Below, in pieces: positions 1-7,265 of a DNA stretch of 64,000 nt; the first letter of the stretch is position 1, and the number at the start of each line of letters is the position of its first letter. The translations under genes and the position numbers were made by a program. Where the stretch lies: contig NZ_JOGR01000001.1 in the NCBI RefSeq assembly GCF_000719515.1, positions 310,001-374,000 of the forward strand, read 5' to 3'. Origin of the DNA: Glycomyces sp. NRRL B-16210 (GTDB lineage Bacteria > Actinomycetota > Actinomycetes > Mycobacteriales > Micromonosporaceae). The notes under the pieces are model-generated. The model searched no databases. It saw only the letters and a program-made list of their open reading frames with translations, and had not been told where the DNA came from.

Positions 1-1
1 C

Positions 2-250
2 CTCGCGATCGCCGGGGACGACGCCGCCGCGAAGCGCGCGGTCAGCGACTTCCTCGACGCGGTCGGGTACGACGCCTACGACGTGGGCCCGCTGTCCGAA
101 GGCTGGCGCTACCAGCGCGACACCGCCGCCTACGTGCTGTACTTCGCGACGCCGCCGAGCAAGGAGAACGGTCTCGGCCACGGCCGCCAGGTCACCGCGT
201 CCTTCCTCCAGGAACGCCTGGACGCCGCGAAGCGCTACAGCGAGATGTGA
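2..250 (+). CDS. NADP(H)-binding reductase, COG2085-like, C-terminal part
   Basis: Only the last 82 residues are in the window; the start lies upstream. The stretch with GYDAYDVGPL followed by EGWRYQRDTAAY resembles the C-terminal region of the COG2085 family (F420-dependent NADP reductase-like dinucleotide-binding enzymes), where a small helical domain follows an N-terminal Rossmann fold. The Rossmann domain itself cannot be seen, so cofactor and substrate are inferred from the family only. The frame is open from base 2 to the TGA. The next gene follows in the same direction after 55 nt but has its own promoter-like box. Confidence 0.6.
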   Translation, partial: LAIAGDDAAAKRAVSDFLDAVGYDAYDVGPLSEGWRYQRDTAAYVLYFATPPSKENGLGHGRQVTASFLQERLDAAKRYSEM

Positions 251-293
251 ACGCGGCCTTGACCGGCCGCGGTCGGCTCGCGCATCGGCTCGA

Positions 294-299
294 TACACT
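294..299 (+). promoter_or_regulatory. -10 box (TACACT) for a leaderless SDR mRNA
   Basis: TACACT fits TANNNT and sits exactly 6 nt before the ATG at 306. Transcription would then start at or next to the start codon. There is no ribosome binding site between them. No convincing -35 hexamer is seen. Confidence 0.5.
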
Positions 300-305
300 C
301 GGCCG

Positions 306-1076
306 ATGCGCGAGCGGCAACCGCAACCTTCGGCCCTGATCACCGGCGCCGCATCGGGAATCGGCGCGGCGTTCGCCAGAGCGCTTGCGGCCGAGGGCTA
401 CCGGCTCGTGCTCGTGGACTGCGACGGCGAAGGCCTCGAGCGCGCCGCCGCGTCGCTGCCCGCGGACTGCGAGACGCTGACCGCCGACCTCACGGTGGAA
501 GCGGACCTCGCCCGGATCGAGCGCCGCTGCGGCGAAGGCCTCGACCTGCTGGTGAACAACGCCGGATTCGGCCACCCGACCCGGTTCCTCGCGACCCCGC
601 CGGAGGCCGAGACCGCGATGCTGCGGCTGCACACCGAGGCCGTGCTCCGATTGACGCTCGCCGCGCTGCCATCGATGGTCGAGCGCCGTCGAGGCGGCGT
701 CATCAACCTCGCCTCCGTGCTCGGGTTCTTCCCCAGTTCGACCTACTCGGCCAGCAAGGCGTGGGTGATCAACTTCAGCCGGTCGACGGCGGTGAAGATG
801 CGCGGGCACGAGGTCGCCGTCATGGCGCTGTGCCCCGGATTCACGCGCACCGAATTCCACGACAGCGCCCGGATGAACATGAGCGGCGTCCCCGGCTTCC
901 TGTGGCTCGAAGCCGAAGTGCTCGTCGCGAAAGCGCTGCGGGACTGGCGGAGGCGCCGGTCCGTCAGCATCCCCGGTTGGCAGTACAAGGTCATCGCCAC
1001 GCTCGCGCGGCACCTGCCGATGGCGCTGATCGACCGCATCCTCACCCACAGCGGCAAGCGGTCGGTAGTCGACTGA
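306..1076 (+). CDS. Short-chain dehydrogenase/reductase (SDR)
   Basis: A 256-residue classical SDR, a cytoplasmic NAD(P)-dependent oxidoreductase of unknown substrate. The cofactor motif TGAASGIG lies near residues 14-21, NNAG near 84-87, and the catalytic serine and YSASK (Tyr-x-x-x-Lys) lie near 137-153. A PG motif follows in CPGFTRTEF. The length is typical of the family. The ATG at 306 is chosen because the Rossmann strand starts about ten residues later and because a TACACT box lies 6 nt upstream. No operon partner is evident: the next gene downstream runs in the opposite direction. The C-terminus is slightly basic and hydrophobic, as in SDRs acting on lipids or steroids, but this does not assign a substrate. 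Confidence 0.88.
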   Translation: MRERQPQPSALITGAASGIGAAFARALAAEGYRLVLVDCDGEGLERAAASLPADCETLTADLTVEADLARIERRCGEGLDLLVNNAGFGHPTRFLATPPEAETAMLRLHTEAVLRLTLAALPSMVERRRGGVINLASVLGFFPSSTYSASKAWVINFSRSTAVKMRGHEVAVMALCPGFTRTEFHDSARMNMSGVPGFLWLEAEVLVAKALRDWRRRRSVSIPGWQYKVIATLARHLPMALIDRILTHSGKRSVVD

Positions 1077-1169
1077 TCAGCGCTCGGGGAAAGCGGCCCC
1101 GGTGAGCGTTTCGGAGATCTCCCGGAGACGGTGAAGACTTCCGTACTCGAACCCGAGGCGCTGGCTTAC

Positions 1170-1326
1170 CCGGACCGGGTTAGTTCTCCGCTCGCTTACA
1201 CACTCCCGTGCCGGGCAACGCGAACGCGGAGAAGGCGATGGAACCCGCCTGCGGGCGGCTCGCCGATCCGGACCGGGTCCGTTCTCCGCTCGCCCACACC
1301 CCACGCCCGGCAACGCGAACGCGGAG
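1170..1326. repeat. Two imperfect ~60-bp direct repeats in the intergenic gap
   Basis: The convergent gap between the SDR and the minus-strand WXG gene holds two similar units, 1170-1231 and 1268-1326. Both begin CCGGACCGGGT, contain GTTCTCCGCTCGC, and end GGGCAACGCGAACGCGGAG or its close match. They differ by a few substitutions and a 3-base length change. No coding sense is evident. Apart from these repeats and the terminator beside the WXG gene, nothing else is seen in 1077-1416. Confidence 0.7.
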
Positions 1327-1367
1327 CGACCACCGCCCCTCCCGCTCACCGAACCCCGAACAGTGAC

Positions 1368-1409
1368 CAGGGCGCGGGTCGGCCTGCACGGTGGCCTTCC
1401 CGCGCCCTG
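1368..1409 (-). terminator. Terminator hairpin of WXG cassette A
   Basis: Perfect 11-bp arms CAGGGCGCGGG (1368-1378) and CCCGCGCCCTG (1399-1409) enclose a 20-nt loop that can itself form a GGCC/GGCC stem. The hairpin begins 7 nt past the stop codon of the minus-strand gene. There is no T-tract, as is common in actinobacteria. Confidence 0.65.
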
Positions 1410-1416
1410 ATCGGCT

Positions 1417-3507
1417 CTATGCGTAGGGGTCGTCCTCTTCGTCCTCCGGGACCCCGCCCCACACGTCGTCGTCCTCGACGAGCCAGACCTTGCGCTCCTG
1501 CGGGCCGTCCTCGCCGGCCCCGCGGCCCGCCGCGCCGCCGGGGAGCATCCCCCCGCCGCCGACGACCCCGCCGCGTCCCGCGCCAGTGCCGCCCACACCG
1601 CCGCCGCCGACGCCGCCTCGGCCCATGCCGCCGCCCGCGCCGGCACCGCCGACACCGCCGCTGCGCAGGCCCGAGCCCGTACCGCCACCGGCGCCGCCTC
1701 CGGGCCGCAGCCCCGATCCGCTGCCGCCGACGCCTCCGGGCCGGCCGCCGCCGGTCCCGCTCGTCAGCCCCTTGGTCGAACCGAGACCGCCGGGGACGCG
1801 CCCGCCGGTGCCGGTGGCGCCCGGCACGCGCCCGCCCGTGCCGCCGGGGACCCGCGGGGTCAACGGCTTGCCCGAGGTGGTCGATCCCGGCCGGGTGCTC
1901 AGGCCCCGCGGCGTGGCGACCCCGCCCGGGACGCTGCCGCCGCCCGGCGGCATCAGGTTGCTCGGAGTACCGCTCTGGAGGCCGCCGCCACCGCCGCCAC
2001 CGCCGAGGGCGCTCGGCGGCAGGGTCGAGCCGGGAACGCCGCCGCTGGCGAGACCGCCGGAGGCGTCCTCGGGCAGCGGCGTGCTGGAGCTCCACGGGTT
2101 GTCCCCGGTCGTCAGGTCGCTCCCGCCGGTGATCGAACCGGGCACCGAGCCGCCGTACCCGCCGCCGCCGGTGAGTCCGCCGTTGGCGAGGTTGTCCGGG
2201 TCGTCCAGGCCCGCGCTGAACGGGTTCTCGTCGCCGATCCCGCTCAGGTCGCTGCCGCCGGTGATCGAACCGGGCGGCGTGCCGCCGGCGCTGTACGCGC
2301 TCGGCAGGTCGCTCCCGCCACCGCCGCCGGTGGTGCTGCTGAGGCTGGGGCTGCCGAACCCGGAGGAGTCGTCGAGCTTCGACAGGTCGCTCGGGGCGGT
2401 CATGCCGTCCAGGCTCCCGCCGCCGGGGAGGTCGGGCATCCCGCCGCCCCCGCCGGTGTCGAGGCCGCCGCTGCCGGGCAGGTCCGTCATGCCCTCGTTG
2501 AACGTGGTCGGCTGCGACGGGCGCACGTCGGGCTCGACCTCGGTCACCTGCGCCTCGACGTTGCTGTGGCGCTCGGTGACCTCCTCGTTGACGCGCGCGG
2601 CCTCCTCGTCGAGGTGGCTGGCGCCCTTCGGGCCCAGCGTCTCCAGGCGCTGCGTCGCGTACTCCTCGGCCTTGCTGGTCGCCAGCTCCTCGCCCTTGAG
2701 CCCGCCCTCGGTGTAGTCGGGGTTGGCGGTGACGAACTCCATCCACATGTCATAGGTGCGCTGGCGGCCGTCGCTCACCTCGTCCACGATCATCGGGTCG
2801 AACCCGGCGAGCTCCAAGGCGGCCTTGGTCTCGTCGTTCTCGCGGATCTCGCAGTTGCGGAAGAACGGGGGGCGGATGTGGATGCGGTGGGAGCCGCACT
2901 TGGTGCCCTCCATGTAGAACTTCGGCGCGGGGTAGACGCACGCGGTGCCGCCCTGCTGCTCGAAGATCTCGGACTGCTTGGTGTCGAGGACCTTGATGAC
3001 GCCGTCGGTGCCGTCCTCGCCGCCGATGTCGCTCTGGATCGTGCGGCAGTTCTTGACGACGGTCTCGGCCTGCTCCTCGAAGGCGTCGAAGTCGACGCCC
3101 TTCCAGCCCGAGGAGAGGGCGGTGAGGCCCTGCTCGATCTTCGGGCCGACGATCCGGAACTCCTCGTAGAAGTCGATCCAGGCGTCCCGGATGGTGTCGA
3201 GGGCGTAGTCGGCCTCGGGCTGCGGGCGGATCGAGGCGACCATGGACTGGATGGTCTGGCCCTCGGGGAGCATCATGGTGCCCTCGCGGCCGGCGCGGAG
3301 GTTGTTGATCTGGGTCGCCTGCGGCACCGCCGACATGAGCTTGACCCAGGCGGCCTCGGCGGGCTCCTCCACTTTGCACGTGCAGGAGTCGGTGCCGCAG
3401 TGCGGGCTGACCATGAGGGCGTTCGCCGCCGCCCGGTACTGGGACGCGGACTGGCCCGCGTCCATCTTCCCGTACTCCTCGCGTTCGATCTGGGACGCCT
3501 CGGTCAT
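1417..3507 (-). CDS. Large WXG-type protein with Gly/Pro-rich tail (cassette A)
   Basis: 696 residues. Residues 1-330 are helical and carry a Cys-rich motif (PHCGTDSCTC, about 36-44), then AWVKLMSAVP, and a WXG motif, W135-K-G137, in the context SGWKGVDFDAFEEQ. Residues 340-670 are low-complexity Gly/Pro/Ser repeats. The chain ends in an acidic tail, WLVEDDDVWGG...DPYA. No signal peptide is seen, as expected for type VII (ESX-like) substrates. The paralogue at 45015-46754 shares the Cys motif, the WXG context and the C-terminal tail, while the linkers differ. The ATG overlaps the preceding lipoprotein stop (ATGA). Export by a WXG secretion system encoded elsewhere is inferred; the biochemical role is unknown. 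Confidence 0.75.
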   Translation of the reverse strand: MTEASQIEREEYGKMDAGQSASQYRAAANALMVSPHCGTDSCTCKVEEPAEAAWVKLMSAVPQATQINNLRAGREGTMMLPEGQTIQSMVASIRPQPEADYALDTIRDAWIDFYEEFRIVGPKIEQGLTALSSGWKGVDFDAFEEQAETVVKNCRTIQSDIGGEDGTDGVIKVLDTKQSEIFEQQGGTACVYPAPKFYMEGTKCGSHRIHIRPPFFRNCEIRENDETKAALELAGFDPMIVDEVSDGRQRTYDMWMEFVTANPDYTEGGLKGEELATSKAEEYATQRLETLGPKGASHLDEEAARVNEEVTERHSNVEAQVTEVEPDVRPSQPTTFNEGMTDLPGSGGLDTGGGGGMPDLPGGGSLDGMTAPSDLSKLDDSSGFGSPSLSSTTGGGGGSDLPSAYSAGGTPPGSITGGSDLSGIGDENPFSAGLDDPDNLANGGLTGGGGYGGSVPGSITGGSDLTTGDNPWSSSTPLPEDASGGLASGGVPGSTLPPSALGGGGGGGGLQSGTPSNLMPPGGGSVPGGVATPRGLSTRPGSTTSGKPLTPRVPGGTGGRVPGATGTGGRVPGGLGSTKGLTSGTGGGRPGGVGGSGSGLRPGGGAGGGTGSGLRSGGVGGAGAGGGMGRGGVGGGGVGGTGAGRGGVVGGGGMLPGGAAGRGAGEDGPQERKVWLVEDDDVWGGVPEDEEDDPYA

Positions 3508-4259
3508 CGGCCCGCCTCGCTCTCGGCTCGTTCAACGATGTCGGTCTGGATCTGGGTGAGGTGCTCGCCGGTCACCCACGCGACGAGTTCGTCGGTGGTG
3601 AACGGGTACACCGCCATCTGGTCGGCGTCGGAGTCCGGGTAGAACTCCGGTGCGGTCTCGTAGGCGTCGACGCCCGGGTCGTGGAGGAAGTCGATGGAGA
3701 GGTACACGACCCAGTCGCCCTTGCGCCCGTAGGCGTCGAGGTAGAAGCGGTTGGCCGAGTCGGCGGCGATGTAGAGGCTCTCGTCCCAGTCGCCGCCGAG
3801 TTCGCCCTCGGTCTGGTCGGTGTAGGCGACCCCGGCGGGGTTCTCGCGCCGCTGCTCCACCCGGTCGGCGAAGTTCGCCTCGGCCTCGGCCTCGGTGCTC
3901 CAGGGGGCGAGGCCGCCGCGGGCGGTCGCGTCGCCGGTCACCGAGAAGTCGAACGAGCCCTGCGTGTCGGCGAAGGCGGCGAGGTCGAACAGCCCGGCGC
4001 ATCCGGCGGCCTCGGCGTCGATCCCCTCCTCCAGTCCGTCGCTCTGCAACTCGCCGTCGATCCCCGTGGCGCCCAGGCGCTCCTGGAGGTCGGTGAAGTC
4101 GCCGAAGACCTCGCAGCCGCGCCAGTCATCCATGACGGCGAGGCTGCCGGAGGGGCCGTTCGCGGTCGCGTCGGACCCGGATCCGTTACAGGCGGCCAAG
4201 GTCAGTCCCGCCGCGAGGGCGGCGGCGCCCGCGGTGGCGCGGCGGTTCCATGCCCGCAC
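3504..4259 (-). CDS. Lipoprotein of WXG cassette A
   Basis: 251 residues from the GTG at 4259: a short basic n-region, a hydrophobic stretch (AGAAALAAGLTL) and the lipobox LAAC, then an acidic extracellular domain of no recognised family with DDWRGCEVFGDF near its start. I chose the GTG because it follows the upstream stop closely and has GGGGT upstream. An in-frame ATG at 4283 is the alternative. The stop overlaps the ATG of the large WXG gene (ATGA), so translation is coupled. The paralogous lipoprotein at 44275-45012 occupies the same position in cassette B and also has a W-x-x-CEV segment after the signal peptide. Probably lipid-anchored outside the membrane as a partner of the exported protein. 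Confidence 0.75.
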   Translation of the reverse strand: MRAWNRRATAGAAALAAGLTLAACNGSGSDATANGPSGSLAVMDDWRGCEVFGDFTDLQERLGATGIDGELQSDGLEEGIDAEAAGCAGLFDLAAFADTQGSFDFSVTGDATARGGLAPWSTEAEAEANFADRVEQRRENPAGVAYTDQTEGELGGDWDESLYIAADSANRFYLDAYGRKGDWVVYLSIDFLHDPGVDAYETAPEFYPDSDADQMAVYPFTTDELVAWVTGEHLTQIQTDIVERAESEAGR

Positions 4260-4263
4260 GTCG

Positions 4264-4593
4264 CTACCCCGTGAGTTCGGCATCGTAGCCGTCCATCTCG
4301 GTGGCGGCGGCCTCGTCGGCCTCGACGGCGAGTTCGGCGGTGTCCTCGAGCGTCTCGATGATGCCGCTGAGGGAGGCCCGCAGGTTCTGGAGGTTCTCCC
4401 AGGTGGTCTGGTGGAAGGTCTCGTAGTTCGCCTGCGCGGAGGCCGAGCCATCGAGCTGGCCGAAAGCGGGCAGGCGCCCGAGTTCGTTGCCCTTCTTGAG
4501 TCTGGGGATGATCGAGTCGAGGTGGTCCAGTTGCTCCTGGATCAGGGTCCGGTACTCCTGGAGGGCTTCGGGGTCGAGCTCTGTCTCTGCCAT
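4264..4593 (-). CDS. Small helical WXG-partner protein (cassette A)
   Basis: 109 residues, acidic and almost entirely helical by composition, with no signal peptide. It aligns along its length with the 110-residue protein at 43950-44282: shared positions include LDP near the start, YR, GNELG, FG-LD, TW-NLQ-LRA-L. The TWENLQ segment gives a Trp-x-x-x-Gln helix but not a strict WXG. It is the first gene of the three-gene cassette and probably forms a helical-hairpin partner or chaperone of the large protein. No strong ribosome binding site precedes the ATG. Function is inferred only from position and helical character. Confidence 0.7.
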   Translation of the reverse strand: MAETELDPEALQEYRTLIQEQLDHLDSIIPRLKKGNELGRLPAFGQLDGSASAQANYETFHQTTWENLQNLRASLSGIIETLEDTAELAVEADEAAATEMDGYDAELTG

Positions 4594-5281
4594 GGCGTGG
4601 CCGATCTGTGCGGGTCTCGGGCGCCCGGTCCGGCCCGGGCGCCGTCGATCGTCTGGAATGGATGACTACTGGGTGATCGTGCTGATCGCGCGTCGCCGCC
4701 CTCGCCGTGCTGCTGCGGGCGGTCGCGTGGAGTTCGCCGTGTCCTCGGCCGTTCGAGGGCCGCTGGACGCCTACCCGGGGGCGGCCCGGCCCAGGGCCGC
4801 TTCACCGGCCTCGACGGTCTTCGCGGTCTCGGCGGCGGCCGTCGCGGGGACAAGGCCGTGGACGCAGGTGAGAGAACGCTCTCTAGTCAAGGCGTCGGTC
4901 AACATTGCTCCTGGCGGTGCTCACGGGCTGCTTCATTGGCAAGCCAATATTATGCCGTCTTTTCGGAAGTTTGTTAATGGCTCGCCATGAACCGTACGGG
5001 CGCAAGCAAAGCCGACGGTCGCGATTGAACCGTATTGACCTGGCATTTCGCACAGTTGTTCACAGGGGTCCATGGATGCCCGGCGAATCCGACTGCCGTG
5101 CAACGTGAACAACACTACAAGTTTCAAGTATCCGGAAACGGAATCGGCGCTGAGAATTCACGGGTCCGTCACGGTCCGCGCGACCCTGTCCACCACTGTG
5201 GTCCCACGCGCCAAGGCAGCACCGCTCGTCGCACCGAAGCCGATGCGCCCGAGCCGTTCCCGCGTCGCCCCAAGCGAAGCG
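4594..5281. other. Intergenic region with AT-richer core
   Basis: No credible gene is seen. The open frames here have erratic composition and no homologue-like motifs. The segment about 4900-5000 is markedly AT-richer than its surroundings and carries two palindromes (annotated separately). It probably holds the promoter region of cassette A, which is read leftwards from 4593. Confidence 0.5.
4935..4988. promoter_or_regulatory. Paired palindromes, possible operator
   Basis: ATTGGCAAGCCAAT (4935-4948) is a perfect 6-2-6 palindrome. ATGGCTCGCCAT (4977-4988) is a perfect 5-2-5 palindrome of the same TGGC-nn-GCCA type. Their centres are 41 bp apart, close to four helical turns, which would place two bound dimers on the same face. 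They lie about 340 bp upstream of the cassette A start. The cognate regulator is unknown. Confidence 0.45.
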
Positions 5282-5310
5282 ACGGGGCCGGCGCACAGCG
5301 CCGGCCCCGT
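5282..5310 (-). terminator. Terminator of the first S8 protease
   Basis: A perfect 13-bp stem, ACGGGGCCGGCGC (5282-5294) and GCGCCGGCCCCGT (5298-5310), with loop ACA, lies 17 nt beyond the stop codon of the minus-strand protease gene. There is no T-tract. Confidence 0.75.
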
Positions 5311-5327
5311 CCCTCATCCCATGTGGT

Positions 5328-6539
5328 CTAGCCGAGGAAACCGGTGTTCAGCAGCAGGTTCGGGCTGCCGTTGGTGCCCGCGACGGCGCCGGCGACGGCC
5401 CCGTCGATCAGGGCCGCGGCGACCTCTTCAGGGGTCGCCTCCGGGTTGGCCTCCAGGTACAGCGCCGCGACGCCCGCGACGTGCGGGGTCGCCATCGAGG
5501 TGCCCGAGATGGTGTTCTGGGCGTCCTCGCCGTCGATCCACGAGGAGGTGATGCCCGCGCCCGGGGCGAGGATGTCGACGCAGTCGCCCCAGTTGGACCA
5601 GGAGGTCTGGGTGTCGCTGGAGTCGGTGGCGCCCACGGTGATCGCGCTCGGCTCGGCGCCGGGGGAGACGTTGCACGCGTCCTGGCCCTCGTTGCCGGCG
5701 GCGATCGCGAAGGTCACGCCCGAGTCGACCGCCGCGGCGATCGCGTCGTTGAGCGCCTGGCTGAAGGTGCCGCCGAGGCTCATGTTCGCCACGGCCGGGC
5801 CGTCGGCGTTCGCGGCGACCCAGTCGATGCCGCCGATGATCGCCGAGTACGAACCCGAACCGGCGCAGTCGAGGACGCGCACGGCGCGGATCGTGACGTT
5901 CTTGGCGACGCCGTACGTGGTGCCGCCGACGGTCCCGGCGACGTGCGTGCCGTGGCCGTGGCAGTCGTACGGGTCGGCGTCGTCGTCGATGAAGTCGTAG
6001 CCCTCGCCGATGCGGTCGGCGAAGTCCAGGTGCGCGTCGTTGATGCCGGTGTCGAGGATGAACGCGTCGACGCCGTCGCCGGTCCAGTTGTACTCGTACG
6101 CCTCCTCGAGCGGGAGCACCTCCTGGTCGATGCGGTCGAGACCCCATGAGGGCGGGTCGATCTGGACCTCGGCGACGTGCGCGAGGCGGTCCTGCTCGAC
6201 GTACGCGACCGCGTCGTCGGCGGCCAGCTCGAGGGCCTCGGCCTCGGTCATCTCGGCCACGTATCCGTCGACCAGGTCGAGGCTGCGCTCGATGTCGACG
6301 TCCACGCCGAGGTCGTCGGCCAGGGCGCTCAGACCGGTCGCGCCGGCGCGGTCCTCCAGGACCACGATGTACGAGCCGTCGATGGCGTCCGGCGAGTCGG
6401 CGCCGAGAATGATCGCGTCGGGGACCTCTTCGGCCGAGGCGAAGGCCGAAGCCGCGATGAGCGAGCCTCCGGCCGTCGCCACCGCGATCCCTACCGCCGC
6501 GGCGGTGCGAATCCGCCTTTGCTTACCTGCCCTAGACAA
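5328..6539 (-). CDS. Secreted subtilisin-like serine protease (S8)
   Basis: 403 residues from a TTG at 6539, chosen because AAAGGAG lies 8 nt upstream and because it starts a Sec signal peptide (KQRRIRTAAAV...ASAFASA). A propeptide of the inhibitor I9 type (DGSYIVVLEDRAG...AYVEQD) precedes the catalytic domain. The triad is visible as Asp in FILDTGIND, His in CHGHGTHVAG and Ser in GTSMATPHVAG; the oxyanion-side motif NMSLGG is present. The protein ends soon after the catalytic domain. It is a paralogue of the next protease upstream (7266-8819) but lacks that protein's C-terminal P-domain. Role: extracellular proteolysis. Confidence 0.93.
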   Translation of the reverse strand: MSRAGKQRRIRTAAAVGIAVATAGGSLIAASAFASAEEVPDAIILGADSPDAIDGSYIVVLEDRAGATGLSALADDLGVDVDIERSLDLVDGYVAEMTEAEALELAADDAVAYVEQDRLAHVAEVQIDPPSWGLDRIDQEVLPLEEAYEYNWTGDGVDAFILDTGINDAHLDFADRIGEGYDFIDDDADPYDCHGHGTHVAGTVGGTTYGVAKNVTIRAVRVLDCAGSGSYSAIIGGIDWVAANADGPAVANMSLGGTFSQALNDAIAAAVDSGVTFAIAAGNEGQDACNVSPGAEPSAITVGATDSSDTQTSWSNWGDCVDILAPGAGITSSWIDGEDAQNTISGTSMATPHVAGVAALYLEANPEATPEEVAAALIDGAVAGAVAGTNGSPNLLLNTGFLG

Positions 6540-7080
6540 GGTAGCACTCCTTTGTTGTGCCCCAAGGCGTCCGCGGTGCTTGGGCCGCGTCCGACCCGGG
6601 GAGGGTGGTCGGTTCGGGCCCGGAGCTCGTGCGAACGGGGGGCGGACCCGGGTCCGCTGCCGAGGGGGCTCGGCGGCGGGCCGTTCCGGCCCGCTCGGTT
6701 CGAGATCGAGCGGCCCGGGGCGGGTCCGGCGGGGTCGGCGGGCGGGGAGGCCCGGACCGGTGCGGACCGGCCCTGCCGGGCCGGGACGCGCCACCCGGCC
6801 GGGCGCGGTGGCCCGGACGGGCCGACAGGCCCTGCGTGTGAGCCTAAGCCTTAGAACAAATCGTGTAAAGGCCTTGTAACGACCGAATACATCAGTGAAT
6901 GAGAAAACCCTGTTAAAGGTCCAAAACAGACAACTCTGTGTCAGTGACCGATCACCCGGTCCCGGAAGGCGAACGCGCGCACCTCAGAAGCGACCGTTCG
7001 CCCAGCTGGCGAGCCCCGAGAAACGCGTCGGGACCGCCGATCCGTCCCCTGCCGCACCGGCTCTCGTTTGGCGCAGCGTT
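6540..7080. other. Intergenic region upstream of the first protease
   Basis: Between the two proteases. 6560-6840 is extremely GC-rich without credible coding. About 6845-6950 is AT-richer and contains the conserved 37-nt element annotated separately, so it likely holds the promoter of the downstream protease. That would give a 5' region of some 300 nt, unusually long here. Confidence 0.4.
6864..6900 (-). promoter_or_regulatory. 37-nt element shared with the second protease
   Basis: By hand alignment without gaps, this segment and 8957-8993 match at 26 of 37 positions, including an identical ATCAGTGAAT at the plus-strand right end (6891-6900). Both lie upstream of a paralogous protease gene. 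A shared promoter or regulator site is inferred. Confidence 0.5.
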
Positions 7081-7113
7081 CACCGCCGGCCCCCTTGTGG
7101 GGGACCGGCGGTG
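7081..7113 (-). terminator. Hairpin downstream of the second protease
   Basis: CACCGCCGG plus CCCCC pairs with GGGGG plus CCGGCGGTG, with loop TTGT and one bulged A, giving a 14-bp stem. It lies about 150 nt past the stop of the minus-strand gene. The inverted repeat 7127-7244 lies between, so this may be part of a larger 3' structure. Confidence 0.5.
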
Positions 7114-7126
7114 TTCGCTCCGGGGT

Positions 7127-7244
7127 GCGGGGGACCGCGGGCGGGCCCGGGCCGAGGCGCGGCCGACGGTGCGAGGGCTCCAGGTCGCGGCCGCCGGGGG
7201 GTTCGCGCTCCGGCCGGCGGAGGGACCCGCCCGCGGTCCCCCGC
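7127..7244. repeat. 19-nt perfect inverted repeat
   Basis: GCGGGGGACCGCGGGCGGG (7127-7145) is exactly complementary to 7226-7244, separated by 80 nt. The second arm lies 21 nt past the protease stop codon. On the minus-strand transcript this forms a long-range stem enclosing an 80-nt loop. Confidence 0.7.
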
Positions 7245-7265
7245 TATTCAGTTGGGTGGAGGGAA

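Noticed and set aside
192..1049. Minus-strand open frame opposite the SDR gene
   Set aside because: A shadow frame produced by high GC. Its composition is Arg/Gly/Pro-rich with no motifs, and the plus-strand SDR explains the region.
1490..2716. Pro-rich plus-strand frame opposite the large WXG gene of cassette A
   Set aside because: It is the antisense image of the Gly/Pro repeats. The minus-strand frame has a paralogue with matching ends and is coupled to its upstream gene.
4487..4990. Plus-strand open frames in the gap after cassette A
   Set aside because: They overlap the real small gene antisense, lack ribosome sites and show no conserved pattern.
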